Part shown: in pieces, positions 19,076-26,202 of the stretch
How positions within the stretch are numbered: the first letter of the stretch is position 1
How the letters are laid out: every line of letters begins with the position of its first letter
Source of the DNA: Mycolicibacterium helvum
GTDB taxonomy: Bacteria; Actinomycetota; Actinomycetes; Mycobacteriales; Mycobacteriaceae
NCBI RefSeq assembly: GCF_010731895.1
Contig: NZ_AP022596.1
Location: 310,001-374,000 of the forward strand
Reading direction: 5' to 3'
DNA: 64,000 nucleotides
Position numbers and translations under genes: made by a program
The notes under the pieces: generated by a model
The model's database searches: none
Seen by the model: only the letters and a program-made list of their open reading frames with translations
What the model was told of the DNA's origin: nothing

Positions 19076-19809
19076 GCCACCAACATTCCGCCATCGAGGG
19101 GCACCGTCACACCGGTCACGTAATCGGATGCCGGCGAGGCTAGGAACAGGACGAGATTCGCCGCTTCCGCTGGAGTACCGTACCGGCGCATCGGGATGCG
19201 GGAGAGCAGGCGTTGATCCAGTTCGGCGTCCTCCTTGACGTACGCTGTCATCGGCGTCATCACGAAGCCCGGGGCGATCGCGTTCACCTGCACCCCGGCC
19301 GCGCCAAGCTCGACGGCCATCGTGTTGGTGATCGCGACAACGGCAGCCTTACTGGCGTTGTAGCTGAGAAAGTCCTCGTACCCGACGTATGCGCATCGGG
19401 ACGCGAAGTTGACGATCTTTCCGTGACCGCGCGCAGCCATACCGCGCGCAAACTCCTGGCTCAGGAAGAACAATCCCTTTGCGTTGACGTCGAGTACGGG
19501 GTCCCAATCTGCTTCGCCGATATTGATGGCGGGGCCGGGACGGGTGATCGCGGCGGCATTGACCAGTACGTCAACCCCGCCAGTGGCCTGCTCCACGTCC
19601 GCGGCGACGGCGCGCACGGCGTCGTATTGACTCAGGTCGGCCGGGAAATAGTGGTCAAGTGCCACATCGCTATTGTCATTCAAATCAATGCCAACGACCG
19701 CGGCCCCGACACCTTTGAGCGCGTCGGCAATCGCGCCCGCTATACCGCCGTTCACACCCGTAACCACCGCAGTTTTGCCGGCAAGCATCTGGTCACTGAA
19801 GGTCGTCAT
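19072..19809 (-). CDS. short-chain dehydrogenase/reductase (polyol or sugar dehydrogenase type)
   Basis: A 245-residue classical SDR. The ATG at 19809 is chosen because AGGAG lies 9 bases upstream. The nucleotide loop reads TGVNGGIAGAI, with Ala where the third Gly of TGxxxGxG usually stands, which is a mild deviation. 'NAAA' and the catalytic set Ser in 'NFASRC' and 'YNASK' are present, and 'PLDGGMLV' ends the fold normally. Within this operon it likely oxidises the imported polyol or an intermediate. The stop overlaps the start of the iron-type dehydrogenase. Confidence 0.92.
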   Translation of the reverse strand: MTTFSDQMLAGKTAVVTGVNGGIAGAIADALKGVGAAVVGIDLNDNSDVALDHYFPADLSQYDAVRAVAADVEQATGGVDVLVNAAAITRPGPAINIGEADWDPVLDVNAKGLFFLSQEFARGMAARGHGKIVNFASRCAYVGYEDFLSYNASKAAVVAITNTMAVELGAAGVQVNAIAPGFVMTPMTAYVKEDAELDQRLLSRIPMRRYGTPAEAANLVLFLASPASDYVTGVTVPLDGGMLVA

Positions 19810-19856
19810 CTGTTGTTTCTCCTGTGTGGTTGGGGTGAACGGGTTGATAACCAAAA

Positions 19857-20852
19857 CTAAATTCGGGCTCGTATGGTGGAGCGCGCCGCCTCGAGCGCCG
19901 CGGCGATGATCAGTACAACTCCAGTAACAATGCCACTGACCTCAACCCCGACGTTCATGAGAGTCAGTCCGTTGTTGAGCATCCCGATGAGCCAGACGCC
20001 GAGAACCACGCGCCAGATGCTGCCCCTGCCACCGGTAAATGCGATGCCACCCAACAGGATTGCCGTCAACACGGTGACCTCGAAACTGAGTCCGAGGCTG
20101 GACGACGGCGCGCTGTTGAGCCGGGCGACTTGGAGAACACCGGCGAGACCGGCTGCGGCGCCCGTCGCCGCGTAGAGAACGAGAATCAGACGCTTGACGT
20201 CGACGCCGGAAAGGTACGCCGCACGCCGATTGACACCCGTGGCGATGATGTGTCTGCCGACGGGTAGCAGCGTCATCACAGACATGCAGACGACGATAAT
20301 GATCGCGGCTATGAGCACCAGGTACGAGATTCCTGCGATCGTGCCAGACCCGAAGTCGCCGACCGCGTCGGGGAAACCGAATAGCGAACCGGGGGCTAGG
20401 AATTGGGCTAAACCGCGAGCGGCTGCCAGCATGCCTAGGGTGACGACGATCGGCGAGAAATTCCAATACCCGATGAAAAGGCCATTGGCCAGCCCAGCCC
20501 CGAGGCCTACGGCGAGGCCAACCAGGATGCCCGGCACGAAGCCAAGGGCGAGAAAGGCCAGCCCCGAAGCCACGCCCGCCAGCGCCATCACCGATCCCAC
20601 CGAGAGGTCAGCGTATCCGGCCATCAGAAGCATCGCGGCCACCACGGCGACGGTGAACACGTGCGCGTTCTGGGTCGCAATGGCGGTCAGGTTCTCGAAG
20701 GTCATGAACTGTGAAGTCACGACCGCGAAGTAGGCCATGAGAAGCGCCGTTCCCACCGGCATGACCCAGTCCGTGGCGCGCAGCGCAATTTCGGAATACG
20801 AGCGACGTCGTTCGGTGAGTAGTTCCTCACTTGCCCTTGCGGTTGCAGTCAT
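19857..20852 (-). CDS. ribose-type ABC transporter permease
   Basis: A 331-residue RbsC-like permease with about nine hydrophobic segments and the family signature 'GYADLSVGSVMALAG' near residues 80-95. 'LGGIAFTGGRGS' is near 265. The start at 20852 is preferred because AGGG precedes it at a normal distance; 20858 is an alternative. It forms the channel of a sugar or polyol importer with the ATPase and binding protein upstream. Only one permease gene is present, so it presumably works as a homodimer, as RbsC does. Confidence 0.92.
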   Translation of the reverse strand: MTATARASEELLTERRRSYSEIALRATDWVMPVGTALLMAYFAVVTSQFMTFENLTAIATQNAHVFTVAVVAAMLLMAGYADLSVGSVMALAGVASGLAFLALGFVPGILVGLAVGLGAGLANGLFIGYWNFSPIVVTLGMLAAARGLAQFLAPGSLFGFPDAVGDFGSGTIAGISYLVLIAAIIIVVCMSVMTLLPVGRHIIATGVNRRAAYLSGVDVKRLILVLYAATGAAAGLAGVLQVARLNSAPSSSLGLSFEVTVLTAILLGGIAFTGGRGSIWRVVLGVWLIGMLNNGLTLMNVGVEVSGIVTGVVLIIAAALEAARSTIRARI

Positions 20853-20894
20853 GATCATCCCTGGGGTGTTGTGGCGTGTGGTGGGCATGGGCAG

Positions 20895-22388
20895 CTAGTG
20901 GTGGGCAAGCGCGAGCAAGCTCTGCTCGTCGAGTTCGGCGGCATGCCGGATCGCGACGATGCTGCCTTCAGCAAGAACAACGACTCGATCCGCCAGGAGA
21001 AGCAGTTCCTCGGGATCGTTCGAGGCGAACATGACCGCGCGCTCACCCTCGGCGACGAACTGCCTTACCAGGTCATAGATCTCGTATCTGGAGCCGATGT
21101 CGACACCCTGAGTTGGATCGTCGAGCAACAAAAGCGAGATCGGTCTCGGCTCCACACCTGCTACCCACCGCGATAATACGAGCTTCTGTGCGTTGCCACC
21201 CGACAAGTAGGCCGCCGGGTACTCCGCGGAGGACGGTTTCAAATTCACCCGTGCCGCTGCCTCGGCGAATAGCCGCCCCTCGGCCCGCATTCGCCGCGGT
21301 CCGGCGCTCAACGCACCAAAGTGCGGCATGAGGAGGTTTTCCAACGCCGACATATCGCCGAAAATCGCCTGCGCCTTGCGATCCGAAGGCACGAAGGCAA
21401 TACCGGACGACGCGGCTGCGCCGGGCGAGCGTGGCGACTTGCGTTCGCCGCCTATCGTGAGTTCACCCTGCCGGTGTCCGCCGACGCCGGCGATTGCCTC
21501 GAGCAGATCGGTACGTCCGCAGCCGAGTACACCAAACAGGCCGACAACCTCACCAACGCCGACTACCAGGTCGACGGGCCCGGTGAAGCCGGAATGATAG
21601 GAGTCAAGGCGCACCAACGGCGTGCGCGTGCCCTCCCGGCACTGGCGCTCCGACGTCGGCGCGTTCGGTGAGATGCCTTCGATGAGATCGGCCATCGTGG
21701 TCGATTCAATCGTGCGCGTCCACAATTCGACACCGTCGCGTATTACGGTGACGACGTCGGCGGCGTCCATGACTTCCCTGAGAATGTGAGTCACGAAAAT
21801 GACGGCCAAACCTCTGTCGTGCGCGAGATGCCGCATGGTCGACAGCAGATTCTCGGTTTCGCTGTCGCTGAGCGCCGCGGTCGGTTCATCGAGAATTAGG
21901 ACTTCGGGTTCCTCGACGAGGGCTCGGGCGATTTCGACCAGCTGCTGCTCGCCGACAGCAAGGCCGCCGACGAACCGGCGGACATCGATGTCGACGCCGA
22001 GGGATCCAAGCGTCCGCTCGGCCAACTCAACTTGACGGGACACGTCGACCACGCCTGAACGCTTACGAAGCTCGCGACCTAGGAACACGTTGTCCGCGAC
22101 GGTGAGATCGCTTGCCAATTGGGCGTGTTGGTAAATGATCGCGATGCCTGCTTCGCGCGCCGTGCGCGGCGTGAGGGAGTGGAAAGTCCGTCCGCCGACG
22201 ATAATCTCGCCGCCGTCTGGGGACTGAGCCCCTGTGATGCACCCCAGCATCGTCGACTTGCCGGCCCCGTTCGGGCCGAGCAGCGCATGGATCGTGCCTG
22301 GCGCGAATGCCAGGTCAACGCCCTTGAGCACCGCGTTGCCCCCGAACTCCTTGGTCAGACCGCGCACTTCGAGAGATCTCGACATCAT
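20895..22388 (-). CDS. ribose-type ABC transporter ATPase with two nucleotide-binding domains
   Basis: A 497-residue RbsA-like protein. The first domain has Walker A 'GPNGAGKST' (about 38-46), Q-loop 'IIYQHAQL', signature 'GLAVGEQQLVEIARAL' and Walker B 'VLILDEPTAAL'. The second domain has a degenerate Walker A 'GVLGCGRTDLLEAI', a signature-like 'YLSGGNAQKLVLSRW' and 'LLLLDDPTQGVDIGS', as is normal for this family, where the second site is the weaker one. It energises sugar or polyol uptake. It follows the binding-protein gene by 28 bases. Confidence 0.93.
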   Translation of the reverse strand: MMSRSLEVRGLTKEFGGNAVLKGVDLAFAPGTIHALLGPNGAGKSTMLGCITGAQSPDGGEIIVGGRTFHSLTPRTAREAGIAIIYQHAQLASDLTVADNVFLGRELRKRSGVVDVSRQVELAERTLGSLGVDIDVRRFVGGLAVGEQQLVEIARALVEEPEVLILDEPTAALSDSETENLLSTMRHLAHDRGLAVIFVTHILREVMDAADVVTVIRDGVELWTRTIESTTMADLIEGISPNAPTSERQCREGTRTPLVRLDSYHSGFTGPVDLVVGVGEVVGLFGVLGCGRTDLLEAIAGVGGHRQGELTIGGERKSPRSPGAAASSGIAFVPSDRKAQAIFGDMSALENLLMPHFGALSAGPRRMRAEGRLFAEAAARVNLKPSSAEYPAAYLSGGNAQKLVLSRWVAGVEPRPISLLLLDDPTQGVDIGSRYEIYDLVRQFVAEGERAVMFASNDPEELLLLADRVVVLAEGSIVAIRHAAELDEQSLLALAHH

Positions 22389-22416
22389 TGACTCACCAAT
22401 CCCCTTGCGTGCAATG

Positions 22417-23403
22417 TCAGTTGTACTGGGCGATCAGTTTGTCAAGTTGGGCGGGATCACGAAGCGTTGCGAGTTCGACGGCCGATTCGCTGTTGGTGAC
22501 CCCGTTACCGGTCACGGCGGCGATCGACGTGTCGATGATCGACTGCGCCAGGTCAGCAAGCAGGATCGCCGCCGATGCGCGGTAGGCACCACCCTTTTTC
22601 ACAGCCTCCAGGCCATCGATGTTGCCGTCCTGGCCCGCGATGTAGACCGTCTGAGGGTCGACGCCCGCGTTGTTGAAGGCGCGTAGCGCGCCGAGCGCCG
22701 CATCGTCGTTCAGACCGATGAAGACGCGCAAGTTGGGATGCTCGCGCAAGGTGTCTTCCGCAATGCGCAGGCCGCACGCCTGGTCCAAACACTGCTGATA
22801 GGACACGACATCAATGCCGGCTTCCGGCAATAGCTTATTGGGGATGGCGAACCGGCCATTGAAGCCAACCAGAGGGCTCGTCGTGATCGCCGCCGTCAGA
22901 CCTCCGCCAGGATATGCGTGGCCGGCCCACGCTATCGCGTCGTTTGCCACCATGGTGCCGCTGGCGTCGTTGTCGAAGCCGACCGAACCGTCGGCTCCCT
23001 CTGTGAGGCCTGCGTAGGTCAGCCACTTGGTGCCCTGGGCCTGTGCTCGTTTGCGAAGACTTTCGACCGAGGCGTTGTCGACGGGAAGGACGACGATGGC
23101 GTTAACCTTTTGCGCTACCCAGCTTTCGAGCGTTGCTCGCTGGTTCTCGAGGCTCTCCCCCTGAGTGTTATCAAGCAGCACCTTCACGCAGCCGTTGGCC
23201 TGAGCTGCCTGCTCCACCTTCGACTTCAACGCCTTGACGAACGCAGCCTGACCGCTCGGATGACTAAAGCCGATCGCATAGGTCTGCGCGCAGTCGGCGT
23301 TTGTTGCGGTATCCCTAGCGGCACACGCGTTGAGCGACATCACCAGGACACTCGCCGCGACAAGGGCTAACCCCCGGCTGCGTTTCTGCAACTTGTGAAC
23401 CAT
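22417..23403 (-). CDS. periplasmic-binding-protein-like lipoprotein of the sugar/polyol importer
   Basis: About 328 residues. The ATG at 23403 has GGAAGGAAACGG directly upstream. The N-terminus is a basic stretch (KLQKRSRG), a hydrophobic segment and 'LNACAARD', a lipobox with the lipid-anchored Cys near residue 27. The mature part is a type I (ribose/galactose) binding fold: 'YAIGFSHPSGQAAFVKALKSKVEQAA', 'VNAIVVLPVDNASVESL', 'VFIGLNDDAALGALRAFNNAGV', 'IAGQDGNIDGLEAVKKG'. It captures the ligand outside the cell membrane. It is the first gene of the minus-strand operon. Confidence 0.92.
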   Translation of the reverse strand: MVHKLQKRSRGLALVAASVLVMSLNACAARDTATNADCAQTYAIGFSHPSGQAAFVKALKSKVEQAAQANGCVKVLLDNTQGESLENQRATLESWVAQKVNAIVVLPVDNASVESLRKRAQAQGTKWLTYAGLTEGADGSVGFDNDASGTMVANDAIAWAGHAYPGGGLTAAITTSPLVGFNGRFAIPNKLLPEAGIDVVSYQQCLDQACGLRIAEDTLREHPNLRVFIGLNDDAALGALRAFNNAGVDPQTVYIAGQDGNIDGLEAVKKGGAYRASAAILLADLAQSIIDTSIAAVTGNGVTNSESAVELATLRDPAQLDKLIAQYN

Positions 23404-23479
23404 CCGTTTCCTTCCGACTGTCTGTGGTCGCGACCATCCTCGGCGCCGAGTGTGCGTCTGGGTACCAGAGTTTAGATAG

Positions 23480-23497
23480 TGAGCAGACGTCAGGCAA
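23480..23497. promoter_or_regulatory. predicted operator near the importer-operon promoter
   Basis: Read on the minus strand it is TTGCCTGACGTCTGCTCA, matching the shared site TTGTCAGACGTCTGACAA at 14 of 18 positions. It lies 77 bases ahead of the binding-protein start. TATCTA follows on the minus strand and could be the -10 box, which would place the site over the promoter. Confidence 0.65.
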
Positions 23498-23500
23498 CTG

Positions 23501-23516
23501 ATTGACATGTGTCAAT
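23501..23516. promoter_or_regulatory. second inverted repeat in the divergent promoter region
   Basis: ATTGACATGTGTCAAT: two perfect 7-base arms around TG. It lies four bases from the site at 23480-23497 and differs from it in sequence, so it may bind another regulator or form part of the -35 region. Confidence 0.45.
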
Positions 23517-23598
23517 TCCTGATAACGCTCTCGACAGGCGAATATGAGGGATCTGTTGGATACTCTCTCGCCCTTCGCGCAATCCCGGTGATTGCATA

Positions 23599-23617
23599 TT
23601 GACCAGACGTCTGACAA
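23599..23617. promoter_or_regulatory. predicted operator near the TIM-barrel/regulator promoter
   Basis: TTGACCAGACGTCTGACAA, with the perfect palindrome CAGACGTCTG at its centre. It lies 40-58 bases ahead of the start at 23657. It is the best-conserved copy of the three sites shared by the island promoters, consistent with autoregulation by the GntR protein encoded two genes away. Confidence 0.7.
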
Positions 23618-23656
23618 CCTGGCGTGGTCACAATCCACTCTCGCCAAGGAGACGCA

Positions 23657-24343
23657 ATGGCTGAGTTCATCTTCATGCTCACCCACAACGACCGCACCGT
23701 CGACCACGCTCTAGACGCCCTACACGTAGCACTCAAGGTGGGCGTGAGACACGTTGGATTCAAAGACGTCGGGTCGACTCCCGAACGTCAGGTCGAGCTC
23801 GTCAGCACCGCGCGCGAAGCCGGCGTCACCACCTACCTTGAGGTGGTAGCGGAGACTCGCGACGCAGAGTTGGCCGCAGTATCTGCCGGCATCACGGCGG
23901 GCGTCGACTGGATCCTCGGCGGCAAGGCTGCCACCGACGTCGTCGATATGCTGCGCGGTCGAAACATTCGCTACGCGCCGTTTTGCGGCCGCACTGTTGG
24001 TCACCCAAGCGTGCTGGAAGGCACTGTGGATGAAATCGCCAGCGACGCAGCAACACTGACCGCCATCGATGGCGTGGACGGTGTCGACCTGCTGGCCTAC
24101 CGCCACCGCACCGCGGACATCGGCTCGCTGATCTCATCGACCGTCAGCCGTAGCGCCGGTCCGGTGATCGTGGCCGGCTCGGTTACCTCAGCCGAACAAG
24201 TGCGAACCATCGCCGACGCCGGGGCCTGGGGATTCACCATCGGCGGCGCTGTCTTCAGCAACGAGCTGGACGCCAGGCCCGGCCTAGAGTCTCAACTCAC
24301 CACGGCGCTCCAGTACGCTTCGGACACCCAGCAAGATTACTGA
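23657..24343 (+). CDS. phosphate-binding TIM-barrel protein of unknown reaction
   Basis: A 228-residue protein whose ATG at 23657 has AAGGAG 6 bases upstream. The alternation of short strands and helices, and the C-terminal 'VIVAGSVTSAEQVRTIADAGAWGFTIGGAVF', are the classic phosphate-binding end of HisA/TrpF/NanE-like barrels. The N-terminal 'FIFMLTHNDRTVDHALDAL' and 'HVGFKDVGST' place candidate catalytic Asp and Lys residues on early strands. I do not recognise the subfamily. In context it may be an isomerase, epimerase or aldolase acting on the phosphorylated ketose. It is 14 bases ahead of the GntR gene. Confidence 0.8.
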   Translation: MAEFIFMLTHNDRTVDHALDALHVALKVGVRHVGFKDVGSTPERQVELVSTAREAGVTTYLEVVAETRDAELAAVSAGITAGVDWILGGKAATDVVDMLRGRNIRYAPFCGRTVGHPSVLEGTVDEIASDAATLTAIDGVDGVDLLAYRHRTADIGSLISSTVSRSAGPVIVAGSVTSAEQVRTIADAGAWGFTIGGAVFSNELDARPGLESQLTTALQYASDTQQDY

Positions 24344-24357
24344 GACGGGAGCAGATC

Positions 24358-25092
24358 ATGGCCAGCCGTCGACCATCACTCGTCGATGAGGTTCGCGACG
24401 ACATCCTCGGGCTGATGAGCGCCGGCACGTTGAAAGTTGGCGATCAACTCCCCAATGAGCAAGAGATGTGCGAGCGGTGGAATGTCAGCCGTGCAACGAT
24501 TCGCGAAGCGTACCGTTCTCTGATCGCTGCCGGTTTCCTCCATGCCAAACGAGGCTCGGGGACCTTCGTTCTTCGATCGCCCAATCAGCGCAGCCTTGAT
24601 ACCTCCTTGAGCTACATGGCGATGATTGCGGATGCCGGGCATACCCCCGGCATCCGCCTCATCCGCCGCGAAGAGCGCGCGGCAACAACTGGTGAAGCCG
24701 AACGACTTAAGTTGCCCCACGATTCGCGACTTCTCGTCGTCGACCGTATTCATACCGCCGATGACCACCCGGTGATATTCAGCCGCGACCGCCTGCCTAG
24801 CGAACTTGTCTCACCAACTGCGTTCGCCGATATGACGGGGTCGCTGTTCTCGATGATGGAGACAGTTGGGTACGAGCCTCGCAGTGCCCGGGCTCGGCTC
24901 ACACCCGTGCGCACCGATGAAGTTCTGTCGCAGCTTCTCGCAGTGCCCGAAGGGGCGCCACTACTGCACATCGACGAAATCGACTACGACACTGACGGCC
25001 GCGCCGTGCTGTACTCCGAGGAGTGGCATGTAGGTGACGTGTTTCCGCTTTGGCTCAACCGTCGGGTGACCCTGCACAACGATCCGTACTGA
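24358..25092 (+). CDS. GntR/HutC-family transcriptional repressor with UTRA ligand domain
   Basis: A 244-residue protein. The N-terminal winged helix (residues about 5-75) contains 'LKVGDQLPNEQEMCERWNVSRATIREAYRSLIAAGFLHAKRGSGTFV', the GntR signature. Residues about 95-235 are a UTRA domain ('LLVVDRIHTADDHPVIFSRDRLP', 'PLLHIDEIDYDTDGRAVLYSEEWH'), which binds a small effector such as a sugar phosphate. RBS GGGAGCAG lies before the ATG. As the only regulator in the island it is the likely reader of the three TTGTCAGACGTCTGACAA-like sites. Its stop is 52 bases from the convergent backbone gene. Confidence 0.92.
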   Translation: MASRRPSLVDEVRDDILGLMSAGTLKVGDQLPNEQEMCERWNVSRATIREAYRSLIAAGFLHAKRGSGTFVLRSPNQRSLDTSLSYMAMIADAGHTPGIRLIRREERAATTGEAERLKLPHDSRLLVVDRIHTADDHPVIFSRDRLPSELVSPTAFADMTGSLFSMMETVGYEPRSARARLTPVRTDEVLSQLLAVPEGAPLLHIDEIDYDTDGRAVLYSEEWHVGDVFPLWLNRRVTLHNDPY

Positions 25093-25144
25093 TACCCCGG
25101 CCAAATCTGTACGTTCAGCGACGGGCACGGGGCCATGGAGGCTC

Positions 25145-25171
25145 CTAACGCAGTACTAGCGCGGGGTCTCC
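25145..25171. repeat. right copy of the 27-bp direct repeat bounding the catabolic island
   Basis: CTAACGCAGTACTAGCGCGG followed by G and GTCTCC; one mismatch to 13119-13145. On the minus strand it encodes the last residues (GDPALVLR) and the stop of the gene at 25145-25792, so here the repeat is part of an intact gene. Confidence 0.85.
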
Positions 25172-25792
25172 GCGTCGTCGATACACCGATCCGAACCGTG
25201 CGTCGACGCGCAGCCAGGTGGGCGATAGCCGCACCCGCACGATCTCCTCGGCACCAGGCGATTCGGGCACGAACCCCATGGCGGTCAGGGCGAAGACGCA
25301 GCGCATCGGCACGCCGACCGCGGCGTCGCCCGAACTCACCTGCAGCACATCCTGGTCCAGCAGCGAGGCGGGCGGCCCGTGTGCGCTGCTGTGTTCCTTG
25401 GCCAGGCCAGCGCCACGCCCCGCCAGATCGATGAGCACGGCGGCCGGTACATCGTCGACGTGGGTGAATCCGGTGTCCGGCGGTAGCCCACCACGCCACG
25501 CGGAATCCATCTGATATCCGGGATCGATGTAGCCCGAGTCGTCGGCGCCGCGCAGTCCACGAGCCAATGCATCTGCCCCGCAAGATAAGTCGCCCGGGGT
25601 GAGCTGACCGGCGACGACCCGTACGGCGAGTACGTCCAAGCCGGTGGCCACCCAGGCTGCCACCAGTCCATCGGAACGGGCCCGCAGCCGGACCACCGCG
25701 GCCTCGTCGAGGCGCAGAGCGCGCTCGACGAACGCTGCCAGATCGCCACGCCCGGCGGCATCGGCGATCACCAGGCCCCGTTCGGGAGTCAT
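25145..25792 (-). CDS. conserved hypothetical protein (Rv2474c-like)
   Basis: About 215 residues. The ATG at 25792 overlaps the stop of the thioesterase-like gene (ATGA), so it is translationally coupled to it. It is a mostly soluble alpha/beta protein with segments such as 'LVIADAAGRGDLAAFVERALRLDEAAVVRLRARSDG' and 'GFVPESPGAEEIVRVRLSPTWLRVDARFGSVYRRRGDPALVL'; no enzymatic motif is recognisable. Gene order after gdh and the thioesterase is that of M. tuberculosis as remembered. Its 3' end is the site duplicated at the far side of the catabolic island. Confidence 0.8.
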   Translation of the reverse strand: MTPERGLVIADAAGRGDLAAFVERALRLDEAAVVRLRARSDGLVAAWVATGLDVLAVRVVAGQLTPGDLSCGADALARGLRGADDSGYIDPGYQMDSAWRGGLPPDTGFTHVDDVPAAVLIDLAGRGAGLAKEHSSAHGPPASLLDQDVLQVSSGDAAVGVPMRCVFALTAMGFVPESPGAEEIVRVRLSPTWLRVDARFGSVYRRRGDPALVLR

Positions 25793-26202
25793 CGCTGCCA
25801 GCGCTGCAGGTACTCCCGATGCTTGGGCGAAAGGCGAACCAGCCGTTGTTCTTCGATGTGCACCGCGGCCAGCTGAGTCTCGGCCATCACCGCCGGCCGT
25901 GAGTCCGGTTCGGCGGTCAACGAGCGCACCTCGTAGCCGAGGGTGAAGTCCACCGCACGCAGCCGTTTGGTCCACATCGTCACTTGCAGTGGTGAATCAG
26001 CCAGGCGCAGCTGGCCTTTGTAGAGCACCTGCACCTCGTGGATGAGCAGGCCGATGGTGGCGATGTCCTCGGCGAACGGCTCGCGTAGGAAGTCCACCCG
26101 CGCCTCTTCCAAGATCGTCACCATGGTGGCGTGGTTGATGTGCTGGTACATGTCGATATCCGACCAGCGCACATGCACGCCGGTGGTGAACCCGTTACCC
26201 AC
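25789..26202 (-). CDS. 4HBT hotdog-fold thioesterase (Rv2475c-like)
   Basis: About 137 residues from the GTG at 26202, which overlaps the gdh stop region and has AGGATC before it. '[29 protein letters not shown]' is the 4-hydroxybenzoyl-CoA thioesterase signature with the catalytic Asp, followed by a hotdog pattern ending '[19 protein letters not shown]'. It likely hydrolyses an acyl-CoA in the cytosol; the substrate is unknown. It lies between gdh and the Rv2474c-like gene in one operon. Confidence 0.88.
   Translation of the reverse strand: MGNGFTTGVHVRWSDIDMYQHINHATMVTILEEARVDFLREPFAEDIATIGLLIHEVQVLYKGQLRLADSPLQVTMWTKRLRAVDFTLGYEVRSLTAEPDSRPAVMAETQLAAVHIEEQRLVRLSPKHREYLQRWQR

Noticed and set aside
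13146..25094. Second short direct repeat TACTGATAC next to both island ends (13146-13154 and 25086-25094)
   Set aside because: Nine bases; the right copy is the end of the GntR gene and lies 50 bases inside the repeat boundary, so chance is likely.
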